A stretch of DNA of 21,447 nt from assembly GCA_964369235.1 (NCBI GenBank), contig CAYJEQ010000045.1:1-21447 (forward strand), written 5' to 3'. The stretch comes from CAYJEQ01 sp964369235. Lineage in GTDB: Bacteria; Bacillota; Clostridia; Oscillospirales; Ruminococcaceae. The notes beneath the pieces are model-generated. The model saw only the letters and a list, made by a program, of their open reading frames with translations. It had not been told where the DNA came from and did not search any database. The stretch's first letter is position 1. Each line of letters opens with the position of its first letter. Shown here piece after piece: positions 1 to 7,865 of this stretch. The translations under genes were made by a program, and so were the position numbers.

Positions 1-57
1 ATAAATAACAGATAACATAGATATAAGCCATTATTAGGCTAGAAAAGGGGTTAATAG

Positions 58-777
58 ATGGAACTACATAGACTGGACAAAATACTTGCACAGCAGTCTA
101 CCCACTCAAGAACCGATGTGAAAAAGCTAATTAAAAAAGGTTTGGTTGTGGTAAATGGACAGGTTTGTAAACAATCGGATATGAAGATTAATATAGAGGA
201 AGATATAGTAAAGGTACAAGGGGAACAGGTTGTCTTAAAGGAGCATGTTTATATTATGATGAACAAGCCTACAGGGGTGGTTTCGGCTACCGAGGACGGT
301 AGATTTCCCACTGTGGTGGATATACTGCCAGAACATCTCATGAGAAAGGGCTTATTCCCTGCTGGACGCCTTGATAAGGATACAGTGGGATTTATGCTTA
401 TAACCGATGACGGTGCCTTTGCCCACAGTATACTCTCTCCTAGACGCCATGTGTCCAAAACCTATCTAGTGGGATTGGACAAACCTGTAGAGGAAAGTTT
501 AGCTAAGGAGTTTTCCACAGGTGTGGTAATAGGTGAGGATAACTGTAAGCCAGCACAGCTTAATTTTATTAACACAGAGGACAGAAGTGTGGTGGAGGTA
601 ATCCTTACAGAGGGGTTGTACCATCAGATTAAAAGAATGTTTGCCAAATACGGTTATGAGGTAGTGTACCTAAAGCGAACAGCCATAGGAAAACTGCCAC
701 TGGACGAAAGCATACCAGAGGGACAGGCTAGGGAGTTAACCCCACAGGAACTTTTGCAGATACAGCAGAGGGATTAG
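58..777 (+). CDS. rsuA: 16S rRNA pseudouridine synthase, RsuA family
   Basis: This 239-residue protein matches the RsuA/RluB family, which isomerises a uridine in rRNA (for RsuA, U516 of 16S rRNA) to pseudouridine during ribosome assembly. An S4 RNA-binding domain lies at about residues 1-55 (HRLDKILAQ...). The catalytic domain follows, with the family signature GRLDKDT at 103-109, where D106 is the expected nucleophile. The later motif YHQIKRMF at 188-195 is also typical. The ATG follows AAGGGG by 7 nt, so the start is well supported. The length is normal for RsuA. It lies alone, with a hairpin at 790-813 after the stop. Which uridine it modifies cannot be decided from sequence alone; RsuA is preferred over RluB/RluE on length and S4 layout. 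Confidence 0.93.
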   Translation: MELHRLDKILAQQSTHSRTDVKKLIKKGLVVVNGQVCKQSDMKINIEEDIVKVQGEQVVLKEHVYIMMNKPTGVVSATEDGRFPTVVDILPEHLMRKGLFPAGRLDKDTVGFMLITDDGAFAHSILSPRRHVSKTYLVGLDKPVEESLAKEFSTGVVIGEDNCKPAQLNFINTEDRSVVEVILTEGLYHQIKRMFAKYGYEVVYLKRTAIGKLPLDESIPEGQARELTPQELLQIQQRD

Positions 778-1092
778 TGGGATATTTCGCTGGTAAAAAA
801 ATACTTTTGCCAGATGTAGTTTCTTAACTTTGATTTTCTGATTGGTTTGCTTAGATTTCTTTGTAATTTATCACTAAGACATATGAATAAATTTTGACTA
901 AAATATGAATGAAAAATTAATATTTCTTAAAATATGCACTTTGCTTCAAATTTTTCTACAAAATTAGCTAAAATTGCTTATTTTTCATGCAATTTACTGT
1001 TGCATTATTCTTAAGAATTAGGTAATATATATATGTAGCGATTTAATTTAACTAAAATAATTGTATTATTTCACAGGAAAAGAGGATGGAAC
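778..1092. other. Intergenic gap with hairpin and weak promoter
   Basis: This 315-bp AT-rich gap holds no convincing gene. A 9-bp hairpin at 790-798/805-813 (one G-U pair) follows rsuA, but only a loose T-rich stretch follows it, so it would be a weak terminator. Near the right end, TTGCAT at 1000-1005 and TAATAT at 1023-1028 are 17 nt apart and could be a promoter for the next gene; the hexamers are only moderate matches. The ribosome site for the next gene is AGAGGA at 1081-1086. Confidence 0.4.
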
Positions 1093-2178
1093 ATGTCAAA
1101 CAGATTATTCCAAGGAATTGTTCATCAAATGAGAGACTCTATTGATAGAGTTATCGGGGTAGTAGACGAGACTGCAACTGTTATATCTTGTAGCGATCTT
1201 ACAAGAATTGGCGAAACAAGCGAATACCTAGTTCTTGACCTAAATGACAGTCAGGATATCTTTGTAAGAGATGGGTATACCTACAAGCCATTTGGCTCTA
1301 GAGCAAAAAGCGAATACGCTGTATTTGTAGAAGGTACTGACGATATGGCAGTAAAATTCTGCAACCTACTAGCTATCTCCCTATCTAGCATCAAACAGTA
1401 TTATGATGAAAAATACGACAGAAATAATTTTATCAAGAATGTTATCCTAGACAACATTCTACCAGGTGACATCTATGTTAAGGCGAGAGAGCTTCACTTT
1501 AATACTGACATCACCCGTGTAGCACTGCTTATAAGAATTGTTTCAGCTAATGATATCTCTGCCTTTGATGTTATTCAAAACCTATTCCCAGACAAGCAGA
1601 AGGATTTTGTATTTAACATCAGCGAAACAGACATTGTACTAGTTAAAGAAATTAAAAACAATATCGAAACTAAAGATCTTGAGAAACTTGCATGTTCTAT
1701 TGTTGATACACTGGGCAGCGAGTTCTACACCAAGGTTGTTGTAGGTATCGGTACTACCGTTGTAGGGGTTAAGGATCTAGCTCACTCCTTTAAGGAAGCT
1801 CAGGTTGCCCTAGAAGTAGGTAAGGTATTTGATACTGAGAAAACTATTATCAGCTATGATAATCTAGGTATTGCTAGACTTATCTATCAGCTGCCAACAA
1901 CTCTGTGTGAAATGTTCCTTAGAGAGGTATTTAAGAGAGGCTCTATTGAAAGCCTTGATCAGGAAACTCTGTTTACAATACAGAAGTTCTTTGAAAACAA
2001 CCTAAATGTATCCGAAACTTCAAGAAAACTATTTGTACATAGAAATACTCTAGTGTACAGACTAGAGAAGATTAAGAAGCTAACAGGACTAGATCTAAGA
2101 GAGTTTGACCATGCGATTATCTTTAAGGTAGCTCTAATGGTTAAGAAATATCTAACTGCTAACCCTGTTAAATACTAA
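1093..2178 (+). CDS. CdaR/PucR-type transcriptional regulator
   Basis: This 361-residue protein has the three-part layout of CdaR/PucR regulators. Residues 4-75 resemble the sugar-diacid-recognition domain (LFQGIVHQMRDSIDRVIGVV, later RIGET). The middle region, about 130-255, resembles the CdaR GGDEF-like domain. Residues 295-352 are a PucR-type helix-turn-helix (NVSETSRKLFVHRNTLVYRL). The family acts as cytoplasmic DNA-binding regulators, often of uptake or catabolism. The ligand and targets here are unknown, and its place directly before ftsEX gives no obvious metabolic link. Codon use is richer in C-ending codons (ATC, AAC, TAC) than its neighbours, resembling rpmE more than accessory genes, so it may be well expressed. 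It is followed by a strong hairpin at 2204-2239. Confidence 0.85.
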   Translation: MSNRLFQGIVHQMRDSIDRVIGVVDETATVISCSDLTRIGETSEYLVLDLNDSQDIFVRDGYTYKPFGSRAKSEYAVFVEGTDDMAVKFCNLLAISLSSIKQYYDEKYDRNNFIKNVILDNILPGDIYVKARELHFNTDITRVALLIRIVSANDISAFDVIQNLFPDKQKDFVFNISETDIVLVKEIKNNIETKDLEKLACSIVDTLGSEFYTKVVVGIGTTVVGVKDLAHSFKEAQVALEVGKVFDTEKTIISYDNLGIARLIYQLPTTLCEMFLREVFKRGSIESLDQETLFTIQKFFENNLNVSETSRKLFVHRNTLVYRLEKIKKLTGLDLREFDHAIIFKVALMVKKYLTANPVKY

Positions 2179-2203
2179 AATCAAATTATACTTTAACATG
2201 ATA

Positions 2204-2239
2204 CCTTTTAACTGTTAGAACTTTCTAACGGTTAAAAGG
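2204..2239 (+). promoter_or_regulatory. 16-bp hairpin between regulator and ftsE
   Basis: Arms 2204-2219 and 2224-2239 pair over 16 bp with one G-U pair and a 4-nt loop. No T-run follows, so it is not a textbook intrinsic terminator. It lies 39 nt before the preferred ftsE start. It could mark the 3' end of the upstream mRNA or be a translational or RNA-stability element for ftsE. Confidence 0.6.
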
Positions 2240-2278
2240 TTAATGTGGATTTATAATAAGAAAGGCATGGGCTTACGA

Positions 2279-2962
2279 GTGATTAATTTTTCCGGCGTGT
2301 CACTGGTCTATCCCAACGGTACAAACGCTCTAAGAGATGTTAATTTTACCGTAGAGAAAGGCGAGTTTGTATTTGTAGTTGGCCCGTCTGGAGCTGGTAA
2401 GAGCAGTATTATTAAGACTCTGCTCTGTGAAGAGAGCCCCTCAAAAGGTGTAGTCCGTGTAGGAGAATACAATCTAACTAGGATAAAAAAGAAAAAAATA
2501 CCTGAGTACCGTAGAACCCTAGGGGTGGTTTTTCAGGATTTTAGACTGATACCTAATATGACTGTATACGACAATGTGGCATTTGCACTTAGGGTGACAG
2601 GCGTTCCCAGCAAACAGATAAAAACAAGGGTTCCCTATATCCTATCTCTAGTGGGATTAACCCAGAAGGCAAGAAGCCTGCCTGCCCATCTATCAGGTGG
2701 GGAGCAGCAGCGTGTTGCACTGGCTAGAGCATTGGTTATTAATCCTAAGCTGATTATTGCCGATGAGCCTACTGGTAATATCGATCCAGAGCTATCCTAC
2801 GAGATAGTGGATCTACTAAGCGAAATTAATAAATGTGGAACAACCATTATTATGGTTACCCATGAGCATGACCTAGTAGAAAAATTTAATAGGCGTGTAA
2901 TCACCATAGAAAAAGGCACAGTTGTTGCCGATAGTGGAAAGAAGGTGGATTATGCGTGGTAG
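2279..2962 (+). CDS. ftsE: Cell division ATP-binding protein FtsE
   Basis: FtsE is the ATPase of the FtsEX complex, which couples ATP hydrolysis to activation of a murein hydrolase outside the membrane. In the frame opened at 2243, Walker A GPSGAGKS is at residues 47-54, the Q-loop at Q98, the ABC signature LSGGE at 150-154, Walker B LIIADE at 170-175 and the switch histidine at H207. I prefer the GTG start at 2279 (228 codons with stop): translation then begins (M)INFSGVSLVYPNGT, the usual FtsE start. The ATGs at 2243 and 2267 add 12 or 4 residues that the family lacks, and 2243 has only hairpin sequence before it. From 2279 the AAAGG at 2261-2265 is 13 nt upstream, which is long. ftsX overlaps its end by 11 bp. 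Confidence 0.92.
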   Translation: MINFSGVSLVYPNGTNALRDVNFTVEKGEFVFVVGPSGAGKSSIIKTLLCEESPSKGVVRVGEYNLTRIKKKKIPEYRRTLGVVFQDFRLIPNMTVYDNVAFALRVTGVPSKQIKTRVPYILSLVGLTQKARSLPAHLSGGEQQRVALARALVINPKLIIADEPTGNIDPELSYEIVDLLSEINKCGTTIIMVTHEHDLVEKFNRRVITIEKGTVVADSGKKVDYAW

Positions 2963-3857
2963 TAGTTTTTTCTATCTTGTAAAAGAAGGGGCAAGGAATA
3001 TTCTTGCTAATAGAATGATGTCCTTTGCTGCTATAGGGGTGCTTATATCCTGTATGCTTCTAATTGGTGGAGCAATACTATTTTCCTTTAATGTAGGGCA
3101 GATTATTAACTATGTAGAGGATCAAAACGAAGTTGTAATATTCCTTGAAGCAAATTTACCAGAATCTGAGATTAATTCTATAGAGATGGAGATTGAATCC
3201 ATAGGGAATAATACCAATATACTCTTTGTCAGTGGTGAAGAAGGTTTGGAGCAGTGGATAACCTCTCTAGGTGAAGACGGTGACTATCTTCTAGGGCTAC
3301 AGGACGAGGAGATTCTGCCAGACTCCTTTAGGGTTATGGTGGACGATATGTCCATTCTGGTGGAAACAGTTTATAGCTACGAGAATATGCTTGGAGTTGA
3401 GAAGGTATCAGCACCTTATGAATTTGCTGAGACCATTGTAAACCTTCAGACAATAGTGTATTTTGGTGGGGCGGTTATTGTTAGTATACTGGTGGCAGTA
3501 TCTATTATTATTATAGGTAATACCATTAAGATTACTATTTTTAGCCGTAGTAGAGAGATTGACATTATGAAGATGGTTGGAGCGACCGATAACTTTATTA
3601 GAATGCCCTTTGTTATTGAGGGGATTATACTAGGGCTTGTGTCAGCTACTATAGCATTTATGCTACTGTGGGCTGGTTATGAGGGTGTTCTTAGTTGGAT
3701 GGGGGAAAACTCCCTAACACTATTTGGGGACTTTACCAGTAGTATGATAGAGTTTTCTACAGTGGCTTCATCAATATTCTTAGGGTTTGTAGTAGGGGGA
3801 ACTGGAATAGGCTTTCTAGGTACACTAATATTCCTACGCAAACACCTTAAAATGTAG
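2952..3857 (+). CDS. ftsX: Cell division permease-like protein FtsX
   Basis: FtsX is the membrane partner of FtsE and transmits ATPase state to a periplasmic or extracellular amidase or endopeptidase. From the ATG at 2952 it has 301 residues: a short cytoplasmic start (MRGSSFFYLVKEGARNIL), TM1 at about 23-46, a large external loop to about 160 that should bind the hydrolase, then three more helices (VYFGGAVIVSILVAVSIIII, IEGIILGLVSATIAFMLLW and IFLGFVVGGTGIGFLGTLIF). AAGG at 2942-2945 is 6 nt before this ATG. An in-frame ATG at 2922 would add 10 residues (MLPIVERRWI) inside ftsE coding sequence without a ribosome site and is not favoured. Overlap with ftsE implies translational coupling. The M23 gene downstream is the likely partner. 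Confidence 0.94.
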   Translation: MRGSSFFYLVKEGARNILANRMMSFAAIGVLISCMLLIGGAILFSFNVGQIINYVEDQNEVVIFLEANLPESEINSIEMEIESIGNNTNILFVSGEEGLEQWITSLGEDGDYLLGLQDEEILPDSFRVMVDDMSILVETVYSYENMLGVEKVSAPYEFAETIVNLQTIVYFGGAVIVSILVAVSIIIIGNTIKITIFSRSREIDIMKMVGATDNFIRMPFVIEGIILGLVSATIAFMLLWAGYEGVLSWMGENSLTLFGDFTSSMIEFSTVASSIFLGFVVGGTGIGFLGTLIFLRKHLKM

Positions 3858-3989
3858 CAGTATACATAATAGTTTGAAAAGTGTTTTAAAACACAGGGTT
3901 ATTGTTTAAAGGTTGTGTAGTATTATCAGCTAGAACAGTAAAATAATGTAGAAAATAGCTGTAGATAGTTTGAATATGGGTTTTCCGAC

Positions 3990-4065
3990 GAGGTGTTATA
4001 CTAGACTATAGGTGGGAAACTACCTATGTGCTAGTAGAGGGCAAAAGCCCTAACCTCAAGAAAGG
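3990..4065 (+). promoter_or_regulatory. Structured leader and possible promoter of M23 gene
   Basis: The segment folds on paper into a branched RNA: P1 3990-3994/4053-4057, P2 3999-4004/4031-4036, P2a 4008-4015/4020-4027 closed by a GAAA tetraloop, and P3 4038-4042/4047-4051 with an AAAA loop. AAGAAAGG (4058-4065) follows at once. The same DNA carries an extended -10 motif, TG-T-TATACT with the hexamer at 3997-4002, without a good -35. If that promoter is used, transcription would start near 4009 and P1/P2 could not form. I do not recognise a known riboswitch class. The 3858-3989 stretch holds only a short palindrome (3881-3894). Confidence 0.4.
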
Positions 4066-4078
4066 CATGGTCATAAAA

Positions 4079-5272
4079 ATGTTAAGTTTTAAAGGTAAGA
4101 AAAGAATACTGTCTATATTTATGAGTGCTGTATTTATATTGAGTATGGCATTTATGAGTACGCCAGCAACAGCTAATGATTACAAAGCTCAGATAGAAGA
4201 TCTGAACAGTAAGTATGAACAGCTAGAAGAAGAACAAAAAGAGATTAATCAGAACCTTGCAGATGCAAAAAACGAACTGGAAGAAACACTAGCTGAGAAG
4301 AAGTATATAGAAAGTCAGATAGCTAATACATATTCTCAGATAGAGGTACTTAGTGAGAAAATTTCCATACTGGAAGGGGAAATAGCCGATAAACAGCAGG
4401 AAATTGCTGATACTAAGGCTGATATTGAGGAAACCTATGCACTGTTTGTACAGAGACTGAGAGCTATGTACATGACAGGGGAAAGCACCACTATGGGGTT
4501 ACTTCTAGGGGCTGATAGCTTCTCAGAGTTTCTAACCCATATGGAGGTTGTGGGACGCATAGCAGAACACGATACCGAGATACTAGAGTATCTAGTGGAC
4601 ATGCAGATGTTTCTAGAGGAAACCGAGGCAGGTTTACAAAACGACATGGCAGAACTTGATCAGAGCAAACTAGATATGGAAGCTAAACAAGCACAGCTAA
4701 GTGGACAGAAAGCTCAGGTTGAGGATCAGATACAGGATTTAAATGCTTTGGAGTCACAGTTTAAATCTGACGCAGCTGCCCTTGCTGCTCAATTAGAGCA
4801 GGTACAGGACGAGATTGATGAGATATATGCTCTAATCCAGTCTGAAGGGGATTACATAGGTGGTATACTGGCTTGGCCAGTACCAGGATTTGCTACAGTT
4901 ACCTCTGACTTCGGTTGGAGATTTGGTGGTAGTGACTACCACACAGGTATAGATATTGCCGGTTGGAACTCTAAGGGTGTAGGGGTTAATACCCAGAACA
5001 TTGTTGCTGCTAATAGTGGTAAGGTGGTAATGGTACAAAATTCCTATGTACAGGGCTATGGTTATGGCAAGTATGTAATTATCGATCACGGTGGTGGTGT
5101 ATCCACACTCTATGGTCACTGTAGCTCCATTAATGTGTCCATTGGACAAACTGTGTCCCGAGGGGAAACCATCGCTAAGGTGGGAAGCACAGGTTGGTCC
5201 ACCGGTCCACATCTACACTTTGAGGTAAGAGTGGACGGAAAATACACTAATCCTTGGCCTTATTTAGGTTAA
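4079..5272 (+). CDS. Secreted coiled-coil M23 murein hydrolase, EnvC/PcsB-like
   Basis: From the ATG at 4079 this is a 397-residue exported protein. A signal peptide (positive KGKKR, hydrophobic core, probable cleavage after STPATA near residue 32) leads into long coiled-coil segments at about 34-125 and 180-255, then an M23/LytM domain at about 266-397. The zinc-site residues are all present: H288 and D292 (HTGID), H347 (LYGH) and H378/H380 (HLHF). It should therefore be an active peptidoglycan endopeptidase, unlike EnvC, whose LytM domain is degenerate. The ftsE-ftsX-M23 order and the coiled coil suggest that FtsEX controls it during division or elongation. In-frame starts at 4028 (GTG) and 4067 lie in the leader hairpins and put the ribosome site wrongly; 4079 lies 13 nt after AAAGG. 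Confidence 0.9.
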   Translation: MLSFKGKKRILSIFMSAVFILSMAFMSTPATANDYKAQIEDLNSKYEQLEEEQKEINQNLADAKNELEETLAEKKYIESQIANTYSQIEVLSEKISILEGEIADKQQEIADTKADIEETYALFVQRLRAMYMTGESTTMGLLLGADSFSEFLTHMEVVGRIAEHDTEILEYLVDMQMFLEETEAGLQNDMAELDQSKLDMEAKQAQLSGQKAQVEDQIQDLNALESQFKSDAAALAAQLEQVQDEIDEIYALIQSEGDYIGGILAWPVPGFATVTSDFGWRFGGSDYHTGIDIAGWNSKGVGVNTQNIVAANSGKVVMVQNSYVQGYGYGKYVIIDHGGGVSTLYGHCSSINVSIGQTVSRGETIAKVGSTGWSTGPHLHFEVRVDGKYTNPWPYLG

Positions 5273-5337
5273 TTTGGGATTTATAGGTGCAAAAATAGTT
5301 AATTTAAGATTATTTATATTAAATTTTATAAAAACTA

Positions 5338-5366
5338 TTGCAATTATACTTTATTTGTGATAACAT
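5338..5366 (+). promoter_or_regulatory. Promoter of rpmE
   Basis: TTGCAA at 5338-5343 and TAACAT at 5361-5366 are separated by 17 nt. The -10 is preceded by TGA, forming an extended -10. It lies 38 nt before the rpmE start codon, which fits a short leader with the ribosome site GAGAGGTG. Each hexamer matches the consensus at four of six positions. Confidence 0.55.
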
Positions 5367-5404
5367 ATTACTGTTATTCAAGAATACGAGAGAGGTGAAT
5401 TATA

Positions 5405-5608
5405 ATGAAACAGGGTATTCATCCAAACTACAACCAGACAACAATCACTTGCGCTTGTGGTGAAGTGATCGAAACAGGTTCTACAAGGAACGATATCAGA
5501 GTAGAAATTTGCTCCAAATGCCATCCTTTCTTCACAGGTAAGCAGAAGCTTGTTGATGCTGGCGGACGTGTTGATAGATTCAAAAAGCGTTTCGGTATGG
5601 AAAAGTAA
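5405..5608 (+). CDS. rpmE: 50S ribosomal protein L31, zinc-binding form
   Basis: This 67-residue protein is ribosomal protein bL31, which bridges the two ribosomal subunits. It begins MKQGIHPNYNQTTITCACG, as is typical. It keeps the cysteine set CAC plus CSKC (residues 16-18 and 36-39), marking the zinc-binding C+ type rather than the zinc-independent paralogue made under zinc limitation. Length and C-terminus (GGRVDRFKKRFG) are normal. It has its own promoter (5338-5366) and a strong terminator right after the stop, so it is a single-gene transcript. The start ATG follows a GAGAGGTG ribosome site by about 7 nt. Confidence 0.97.
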   Translation: MKQGIHPNYNQTTITCACGEVIETGSTRNDIRVEICSKCHPFFTGKQKLVDAGGRVDRFKKRFGMEK

Positions 5609-5621
5609 TATAACTACTATG

Positions 5622-5649
5622 AAGGCGATGCAGTTGCATCGCCTTTATT
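5622..5649 (+). terminator. Intrinsic terminator of rpmE
   Basis: An 11-bp perfect GC-rich stem (5622-5632/5635-5645, effectively a 4-nt AGTT loop) is followed by TTTATTT. It starts 13 nt after the rpmE stop codon. Confidence 0.9.
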
Positions 5650-5793
5650 TCGTTGGTAGATTAGAGATAAGGTGGCTAGTATAAAATATCCATGTTGGGG
5701 TATTTTTCATTAATGTAATAATCGAAAGTTTACCATAGCGAAAATCAATCTGTCATAGCCACAGAAAACATATAGGAAGGAAGGGTCATTTAT

Positions 5794-6414
5794 ATGAATA
5801 GCTATATTACTGTAGAAGGTTATGCCGAAGCTGAGTTTGTGGAGAAGAAGTCTAGATTTATCGGCTATATTAACCATGTGGAAACCGAAGAAGAAGCTGT
5901 TGCCTTTGTTAATAAGATTAAGGAACAACACCGACAGGCTAACCACAATGTATATGCCTATATCCTTAGAGATGGCCAGATAAAAAGATATTCCGATGAC
6001 GGTGAGCCTCAAGGCACCGCAGGGATACCTACCTTAGATGTGTTAACCAAAGAAAATCTAGTGGACACCTGTGTGGTGGTTACTAGGTATTTTGGTGGGG
6101 TAATGCTAGGTGCTGGGGGATTGGTACGAGCCTATTCCCAAGGTGCTAAGGTAGCTGTAGATGCAGCTAATATACTTAACATGACCCCATGTGTAGAGCT
6201 GTCCATGGATATTGACTACACTATGTATGGTAAGGTAAGCTACATAATACCTAAATATCAGGTAAAAACTATTTTAAGTGATTTTGGGGCTTTGGTGAAG
6301 CTTGTTATTCTTATAGAGGAAGATAAGCTAGATGCCTTTAAAAAAGAGCTTACTGAGATAACCTCAGCAACTGTACACCCTTATGAGGGTGATAGATATT
6401 ACCACCCAGTTTAA
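5794..6414 (+). CDS. YigZ/IMPACT family protein (UPF0029)
   Basis: This 206-residue protein belongs to the YigZ/IMPACT family. The N-terminal UPF0029 fold carries the signature SDDGEPQGTAGIP at residues 67-79 and the glycine-rich run YFGGVMLGAGGLVRAYS at about 99-115. A smaller C-terminal domain of the DUF1949 type covers about 138-198. The biochemical role of the bacterial family is not settled; eukaryotic IMPACT acts in translation control through GCN1. The ATG follows a strong purine-rich ribosome site (AGGAAGGAAGGG, 5774-5785). It is separated from rpmE by that gene's terminator and from dgt by 241 bp, so it is probably its own unit. Confidence 0.92.
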   Translation: MNSYITVEGYAEAEFVEKKSRFIGYINHVETEEEAVAFVNKIKEQHRQANHNVYAYILRDGQIKRYSDDGEPQGTAGIPTLDVLTKENLVDTCVVVTRYFGGVMLGAGGLVRAYSQGAKVAVDAANILNMTPCVELSMDIDYTMYGKVSYIIPKYQVKTILSDFGALVKLVILIEEDKLDAFKKELTEITSATVHPYEGDRYYHPV

Positions 6415-6655
6415 AGATGTATATAATATAAGGTGAGTTTCTACATAGTAGGGATTATCATTTATACAGTGAAAAAACATCTACAATGTCGAATATTATC
6501 GAATCATATTACTATTTGTATAATAAATACTTATAAATAAATTTAATTTAAAAAATGGTAGGAAAACTATTTTTTTTTGAGTATACTATATTAAGACTAT
6601 AAATCTAATACCTAGCTTATTTATTTTACACATTTATCTGTTAAGGAGTGAACTG
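6415..6655. other. Intergenic gap before dgt
   Basis: This 241-bp AT-rich stretch holds no gene. TCGAAT occurs twice close together near 6489-6504. A T-run at 6571-6578 precedes TTGAGT (6577-6582) and TATAAA (6598-6603), a poor promoter candidate with a 15-nt spacer. No clear terminator for the upstream gene was found. Confidence 0.35.
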
Positions 6656-7654
6656 ATGTTAAATCCTAGAGAATATAGCGAAAAAATTGAAGCAGATACC
6701 CTATCTCCCTATGCCACTAAGGTAGTAGATACCAAGGGCAGACAGGAGCCCATAGAACCCTGCCCCTACAGAACAGCTTTTCAGCAGGATAGGGATAGGA
6801 TAATCCATTGCAATTCCTTTAGGCGTCTTAAACATAAAACTCAGGTTTTTCTCTCTCCTGAGGGGGATCACTACCGTACAAGGCTAACCCACACCCTAGA
6901 GGTGTCCCAGATTGGCAGAACGGTGGCAAGGGCAGCTAGACTTAACGAAGATCTAGTAGAGGCTATTGCTATGGGACATGATTTAGGACATACGCCCTTT
7001 GGTCATGCTGGTGAGCAGGCATTAGATGATGTGTGTAGCCTAGGTTATATTCACGCCCAGCAAAGTGTTAGGGTGGTAGAGGTACTGGAGAATGACGGTA
7101 AAGGCCTTAATCTTACCTTTGAGGTAAGGGACGGCATAGCCCACCACTCCTCTAGTAATGTAGCCTCAACTCTTGAAGGTAGACTGGTAAGATATGCTGA
7201 TAAGATAGCCTATATGAACCACGATATTGAGGACGCCATTAGAGCTGGGGTGCTAACCCAGTCGGATATACCTTGGCAGATTAAGTACCATCTAGGCAAT
7301 GATAAATCCCAAAGGATAACAACCTTTGTTGCCTCCCTTATTGAGAATACTAAGGAAGATGTAGCCATGTCCCCACAGATTATGGAGATGTACAATCTAT
7401 TAAGGGGATTTATGTTTGAAAATGTATATAATAATCCCATTGCCAAAGGGGAAGAGGTAAAGGCTAAGGATTTAATAAGATTTATGTATACATATTTTGT
7501 TGGGGATCCTAGTAAGCTCCCTAGCAGATATCAGCAAATAGCAGAACATTGGGGTGTAGAGCGTGCAGTGTGTGATTATATCTCAGGTATGAGTGACAGA
7601 TATGCAGTAAGTCTATATTCCTCCTTGTTTATTCCTAAATCTTGGACAGTTTAG
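6656..7654 (+). CDS. dgt: dGTPase-like HD-domain triphosphohydrolase
   Basis: This 332-residue protein is a deoxyguanosine-triphosphate triphosphohydrolase-like HD enzyme, the family that splits dNTPs to nucleoside and triphosphate. The metal ligands of the HD domain are in place: H79 (in RTRLTHTLEV), H108-D109 with H112 (GHDLGH) and D182 (RYADKIAY). The family motif FRRLKHKTQVF is at about 55-65. Length suits the shorter Gram-positive form. It lies just upstream of dnaG and rpoD, an order common in Clostridia that ties dNTP control to replication priming. AAGGAGTG lies 5 nt before the ATG. Substrate preference cannot be read from the sequence. Confidence 0.92.
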   Translation: MLNPREYSEKIEADTLSPYATKVVDTKGRQEPIEPCPYRTAFQQDRDRIIHCNSFRRLKHKTQVFLSPEGDHYRTRLTHTLEVSQIGRTVARAARLNEDLVEAIAMGHDLGHTPFGHAGEQALDDVCSLGYIHAQQSVRVVEVLENDGKGLNLTFEVRDGIAHHSSSNVASTLEGRLVRYADKIAYMNHDIEDAIRAGVLTQSDIPWQIKYHLGNDKSQRITTFVASLIENTKEDVAMSPQIMEMYNLLRGFMFENVYNNPIAKGEEVKAKDLIRFMYTYFVGDPSKLPSRYQQIAEHWGVERAVCDYISGMSDRYAVSLYSSLFIPKSWTV

Positions 7655-7690
7655 ACTGTTATAATTTATTGAAATAAATTTAACAGGAAA

Positions 7691-7785
7691 GTTCTCAGTT
7701 TTCAGTATAAATTGTTAAAACAAGTTTTAACAATACTGAAATTTGCTAACTGCCAGCTTGCTGGCAAGGGAAATACACTGAGAAC
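7691..7785. repeat. Nested inverted repeats between dgt and dnaG
   Basis: An outer 8-bp inverted repeat (7691-7698 GTTCTCAG with 7778-7785 CTGAGAAC) encloses two hairpins. The first pairs 7700-7706 plus 7711-7721 with 7724-7734 plus 7735-7741 (18 bp with a 4-nt bulge). The second pairs 7751-7757 with 7760-7766 (TGCCAGC). A GAAATACACT...GAACATT word near the outer arm recurs at about 7822-7840. The first hairpin may serve as a terminator for dgt, but it lacks a T-run. Confidence 0.55.
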
Positions 7786-7865
7786 ATTTCAGACTCAGCA
7801 GACTATAGTTTGCCAGCAACTGAAATACACTAGGAACATTAAATACATAGAAAGGAAGTGATGAT

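Noticed and set aside
3990..4065. Known c-di-GMP, c-di-AMP or ZTP riboswitch before the M23 gene
   Set aside because: Short words such as GGTGGGAAAC and AGGGCAAA match fragments only; the conserved cores are missing.
4832..5212. 126-codon minus-strand frame opposite the M23 gene
   Set aside because: It is antisense to a well-supported catalytic domain, has no ribosome site and matches no family.
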